A stretch of 5,509 nt of DNA from Burkholderiaceae bacterium. GTDB lineage: Bacteria; Pseudomonadota; Gammaproteobacteria; Burkholderiales; Burkholderiaceae_C. How positions within the stretch are numbered: position 1 is the first letter of the stretch; every line of letters begins with the position of its first letter. Positions 1-5,509 of this stretch are shown here, one piece after another. Where the stretch lies: positions 1-5,509 of the forward strand of contig JAGOBT010000256.1 in the NCBI GenBank assembly GCA_017999135.1, in the 5' to 3' direction. A program made the position numbers and the translations under genes. Below the pieces are notes generated by a model. That model saw nothing but the letters and a program-made list of their open reading frames with translations. It ran no database searches and was not told where the DNA came from.

Positions 1-1186
1 GGCCATGGCCATCGTGCTCAACGGCATGGGCCGCACCGAATGCGTGGCGCTGACCCGGGCGATGACGCACAGCGGCACGGTGCTGCAATGGGGCGATGCC
101 GGCCTGGCCGGCCCGGTGGTGGACAAGCATTCCACCGGCGGCGTGGGCGACAAGGTCAGCCTGGTGCTGGCACCCATCGTGGCGGCCTGCGGCGGCGTGG
201 TGCCGATGGTCAGCGGCCGCGGCCTGGGCCACACCGGCGGCACGCTCGACAAGCTGGCTGCCCTGCCCGGCTACCAGACGCAGCCCGACCGCGCCCGCCT
301 GCTGGCGGTGCTGCGCGGCGCCGGCTGCGCCATCATCGGCCCCAGCGGCGACATCGCGCCGGCCGACCGGCGGCTCTACGCCATCCGCGACGTGACGGCC
401 ACGGTCGAATCGGTGCCGCTGATCACCGCCAGCATCCTCAGCAAGAAGCTGGCGGCCGGGCTGGGCAGCCTGGTGATGGACGTGAAGCTGGGCAACGGCG
501 CCTTCATGACCGACCTGGCCAGCGCCCGCACGCTGGCGGCCAGCCTGGTGGACGTGGCCGCCGGCGCCGGCCTGCCCTGCCGGGCGCTGATCACCGACAT
601 GGACCAGGTGCTGGGCACCACCGCCGGCAACGCACTGGAGGTGCAGGAAAGCATCCACTTCCTGACCGGCGCCGCGCAAGAACCGCGGCTGCTGGCGCTG
701 ACCCTGGCGCTGGCCGCGCAGATGCTGCACGGCGCTGGCCTGGCCGCCAGCGTGGCCGACGGCGCCACCCGCGCCGCCGCCGCGCTGCACAGCGGCCGCG
801 CGGCCGAGCACTTCGCCCGCATGGTGGCCGGCCTGGGCGGCCCCACCGACGTGCTGGCCGCGCCCGGCCTGCCCACCGCGCCGGTGCAGCTGGACGTGCC
901 AGCGCCGCGGCCCGGCGTGCTGGCCGCCACCGACACCCGCGCGCTCGGCCTGGCGGTGGTGGCACTGGGCGGCGGCCGGCGCGTGGCCAGCGACGCGGTC
1001 GACCCGCGCGTCGGCTTCAGCCAGGTGCAGCCGCTGGGCACGGCGCTGCAGGCTGGCGATGCGCTGCTGCGGGTGCATGCCGCCACCCTGGCCGATGCCG
1101 AGGCTGCGCGCGCTGCGGTGCTGGCGGCCGTCACGCTGGCCGACACTGCACCCCCGCACGGGCCGGTGGTGATCGACACGCTGTGA
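1..1186 (+). CDS. deoA: Thymidine phosphorylase, 5'-truncated by the window edge
   Basis: Cytosolic enzyme of pyrimidine nucleoside salvage that converts thymidine and phosphate to thymine and 2-deoxyribose-1-phosphate. The reading frame is open to the left edge. Aligned from memory with E. coli DeoA (440 aa), the first visible Met (bases 5-7) is about residue 44, so it is internal and roughly 43 residues are missing. Counting from that Met, the phosphate-binding KHSTGGVGD motif is at 41-49 and the pyrimidine-phosphorylase signature SGRGLGHTGGTLDKL at 70-84. R128 (IRDV), S143 and K147 (TASILSKKL) match E. coli thymine-binding R171, S186 and K190. The C-terminal domain is about residues 305-390, with LGGGRR at 321-326. 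The gene ends in TGA at 1184-1186. It is convergent with the kinase gene, so it is not in that operon. The AMP phosphorylase branch of the family is less likely given the close match to DeoA throughout. Confidence 0.95.
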   Translation, partial: AMAIVLNGMGRTECVALTRAMTHSGTVLQWGDAGLAGPVVDKHSTGGVGDKVSLVLAPIVAACGGVVPMVSGRGLGHTGGTLDKLAALPGYQTQPDRARLLAVLRGAGCAIIGPSGDIAPADRRLYAIRDVTATVESVPLITASILSKKLAAGLGSLVMDVKLGNGAFMTDLASARTLAASLVDVAAGAGLPCRALITDMDQVLGTTAGNALEVQESIHFLTGAAQEPRLLALTLALAAQMLHGAGLAASVADGATRAAAALHSGRAAEHFARMVAGLGGPTDVLAAPGLPTAPVQLDVPAPRPGVLAATDTRALGLAVVALGGGRRVASDAVDPRVGFSQVQPLGTALQAGDALLRVHAATLADAEAARAAVLAAVTLADTAPPHGPVVIDTL

Positions 1187-1187
1187 C

Positions 1188-1204
1188 GCCGCCCGCGGGG
1201 CGGC
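1188..1204. terminator. Short GC hairpin between convergent genes (weak terminator candidate)
   Basis: A perfect 7-bp inverted repeat (GCCGCCC / GGGCGGC) with a 3-base loop begins one base after the deoA stop and lies about 31 bases beyond the kinase stop. Its position between two converging genes suits a bidirectional terminator. No T-run follows it on either strand, so it does not meet the usual intrinsic terminator pattern. In DNA this GC-rich a 7-bp stem can arise by chance. Confidence 0.25.
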
Positions 1205-1235
1205 CCCTGCTGCCCCTGCTGCCTGTCCTGCCCCT

Positions 1236-4460
<3,225 letters not shown>

Positions 4461-5297
4461 CGTGGAGGGCGGTCAGAGCGCGGGCAGAAAGCGCGCATCG
4501 GCCAGTGCGGCGTCGGCATGCGGGCCGGCCAGCGGCTGCGCGGTGGGTGGCAGCAGCGCGGCGCGGCGCATCACGGCCTGCAGCCGCTCGGCGGCCGCCA
4601 TCAGCGCGGGCCTGGGGCCGCCCAGCCAGCGGTGGTTGGCCGCCAGGTCCGGCAACTGCACCAGGCTGAAGGCCTGCACCACCGCCGCCGGCGACAGCTG
4701 CAGGCGCGGCGCCATGCGGGCGGCACTGCCGGCGCTGTCCTGCTGCCACAGGCTGCGGGCCTGCAGTACGCCGGCCACCAGCGTGCGCAGGTGCGTGCCC
4801 TGGCTGTGCACGGCCTCGGCACGCACGGCCAGCACGTCGACGATGAGCCCGGGCACCTGGGCGCTGGAGAACAGCTGCTGCGCGCCATCGGCCAGCAACT
4901 GCGAGCGCACCGGATCGAAGGTGACCACCGCATCCACCTCGCCAGCCCGCAGCGCGGCGGCGTGCTCGTCGAAGGAGAGCGGCACCATGCGCACGTCGGC
5001 CGCGGCCAGCCCGCCGGCGTGGAGGGCGGCGTCGAGCACCAGCGCACCCGTGGCGCTGTGCTCGACACCCACGCGGCGGCCGCGCAGCGCGGACAGGCTG
5101 GTGATGTCGGGGCTGCCCAGCAGCACGTCGGCGCCGTGGGACACGTCGAACACCGCCACCACGCGCAGCATCAGGCCGCGCGCCCGGGCCGTGAGCACCT
5201 CGTCGAGCGTGAGCCCGGCGCCGTCCAGCGTGCCGGCGGCCAGCGCACGCAGGCTGGCCGTGGCGCTGGGCACCTCGACCAGGCGCAGCTGGCCGGG

Positions 5298-5300
5298 CTA
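5298..5300 (-). other. In-frame amber codon (TAG) splitting the substrate-binding protein gene
   Basis: The plus strand reads CTA, which is TAG on the coding strand, at codon 63 counted from the ATG at 5484-5486. The coding text runs HAHGLL-stop-PGQLRLVE with recognisable family sequence on both sides and no frame change. The codon occupies one residue position within an otherwise contiguous alignment. The call of one open frame broken by a single codon is seen directly; whether it is real, an error or suppressed cannot be told from one sequence. Confidence 0.85.
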
Positions 5301-5387
5301 AAGCAGGCCGTGGGCATGGGCCAGGAACATCAGCTCGTAGCCCAGCCAGGGGTGCGCGCCGATGCGCAGCGTTGGCGCCACCGTGCT

Positions 5388-5486
5388 GCAGCCGGCACCG
5401 CCCAGCGCCGCCAGGCCCAGCGCCGCGCCGCCGCGCAGCCAGCGGCGGCGCGCAGTGTGCAGGGTTGGCAGGGCGCCTGTCGGCAT
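5388..5486 (-). other. Tat-like lipoprotein signal peptide of the substrate-binding protein
   Basis: Starting at the ATG, the first 32 residues contain a twin-arginine-like ARRRWLRGG (residues 12-20), a hydrophobic stretch GAALGLAALGG and a lipobox-like GGAGC whose Cys is residue 33 (TGC, bases 5388-5390). This predicts export, possibly by Tat, and lipid anchoring facing the periplasm. The -3 residue is Gly, not the usual Leu/Val/Ile, so lipidation is less certain than export. No good ribosome binding site is visible before either the ATG or the GTG at 5505-5507. Confidence 0.6.
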
Positions 5487-5509
5487 GGATGGATCGCGCA
5501 GGTGCACGG

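Larger units (their letters stand above)
4473..5507 (-). pseudogene. NMT1/SsuA-like ABC substrate-binding lipoprotein, interrupted by an in-frame TAG
   Basis: Periplasmic binding protein of the NMT1/THI5-SsuA-TauA group (type II fold), which normally delivers a small molecule to an ABC importer or a sensor. The frame from GTG 5505-5507 or ATG 5484-5486 encodes a signal peptide and the first mature strand (TLRIGAHPWLGYELMFLAHAHGLL), then hits TAG at 5298-5300. The same frame continues PGQLRLVEVPSATASLRAL, exactly where family members carry the hinge-proximal PSAT-type loop. From the GTG at 5271-5273 another 266 codons follow, including DVSHGADVLLG (43-53 of that part), LRGRRVGVE (63-71) and AGEVDAVVTFDPVRSQLL (110-127), ending in TGA at 4473-4475. 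The combined length, about 337 codons from the ATG, is normal for the family. Both sides are in one frame, so a base substitution fits and an indel does not; GAG, CAG or TCG to TAG are one-step options. Restart at GTG 5273 would give a product without signal peptide or first strand, probably non-functional. The true start could lie beyond the right edge. The gene sits 12 bases upstream of the kinase, probably in one operon. Confidence 0.8.

Noticed and set aside
4473..5273. Treating the 266-codon segment from GTG 5271-5273 as a complete separate gene
   Set aside because: It lacks a signal peptide and the first strand of the fold, has no convincing ribosome binding site, and begins in the middle of a conserved segment (LRLVEVPSAT) that continues in frame upstream to the TAG.
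5290..5305. Frameshift as the cause of the broken binding protein gene
   Set aside because: The sequence on both sides of the TAG is in the same frame and the family alignment is contiguous, so a substitution explains it without an indel.

Overview
This is a very GC-rich window whose codons are strongly biased to G or C at the third position. Gene content and protein style suggest a high-GC betaproteobacterium, most likely Burkholderiales of the Rubrivivax/Leptothrix/Roseateles type. The taxonomic guess is inference; there is no rRNA or other marker gene here.

Layout: (1) Positions 1-1186, plus strand: the 3' nine-tenths of a thymidine phosphorylase gene (deoA); its first ~44 codons lie before the window. 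(2) Positions 1187-1235: a 49-base gap between convergent genes, with a short GC hairpin lacking a U-tract. (3) Positions 1236-4460, minus strand: a complete 1074-residue membrane-bound hybrid histidine kinase (two TM segments, periplasmic sensor region, HAMP, PAS, HisKA, HATPase, REC, REC, HPt) with every phosphorelay residue in place. (4) Positions 4473 to about 5507, minus strand, 12 bases upstream of the kinase: a gene for an NMT1/SsuA-type periplasmic substrate-binding lipoprotein, broken by one in-frame amber codon (TAG, 5298-5300). The two halves are in the same frame and together have the family's expected length and order of motifs.

The binding protein and the kinase look like one operon. 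By analogy with LuxP-LuxQ and TorT-TorS, the lipoprotein may present a small ligand to the kinase's periplasmic domain; this is inference. No cognate response regulator or ABC permease/ATPase lies in the window. The kinase is followed by the convergent deoA, so a regulator partner would have to be upstream of the binding protein or elsewhere. deoA belongs to nucleoside salvage and appears unrelated.

The point most worth a second look is the amber codon. It is either a nonsense mutation that should disable the secreted binding protein while leaving the kinase intact, a sequencing error, or a suppressed stop. No mobile elements, CRISPR arrays, tRNA or rRNA genes were seen.
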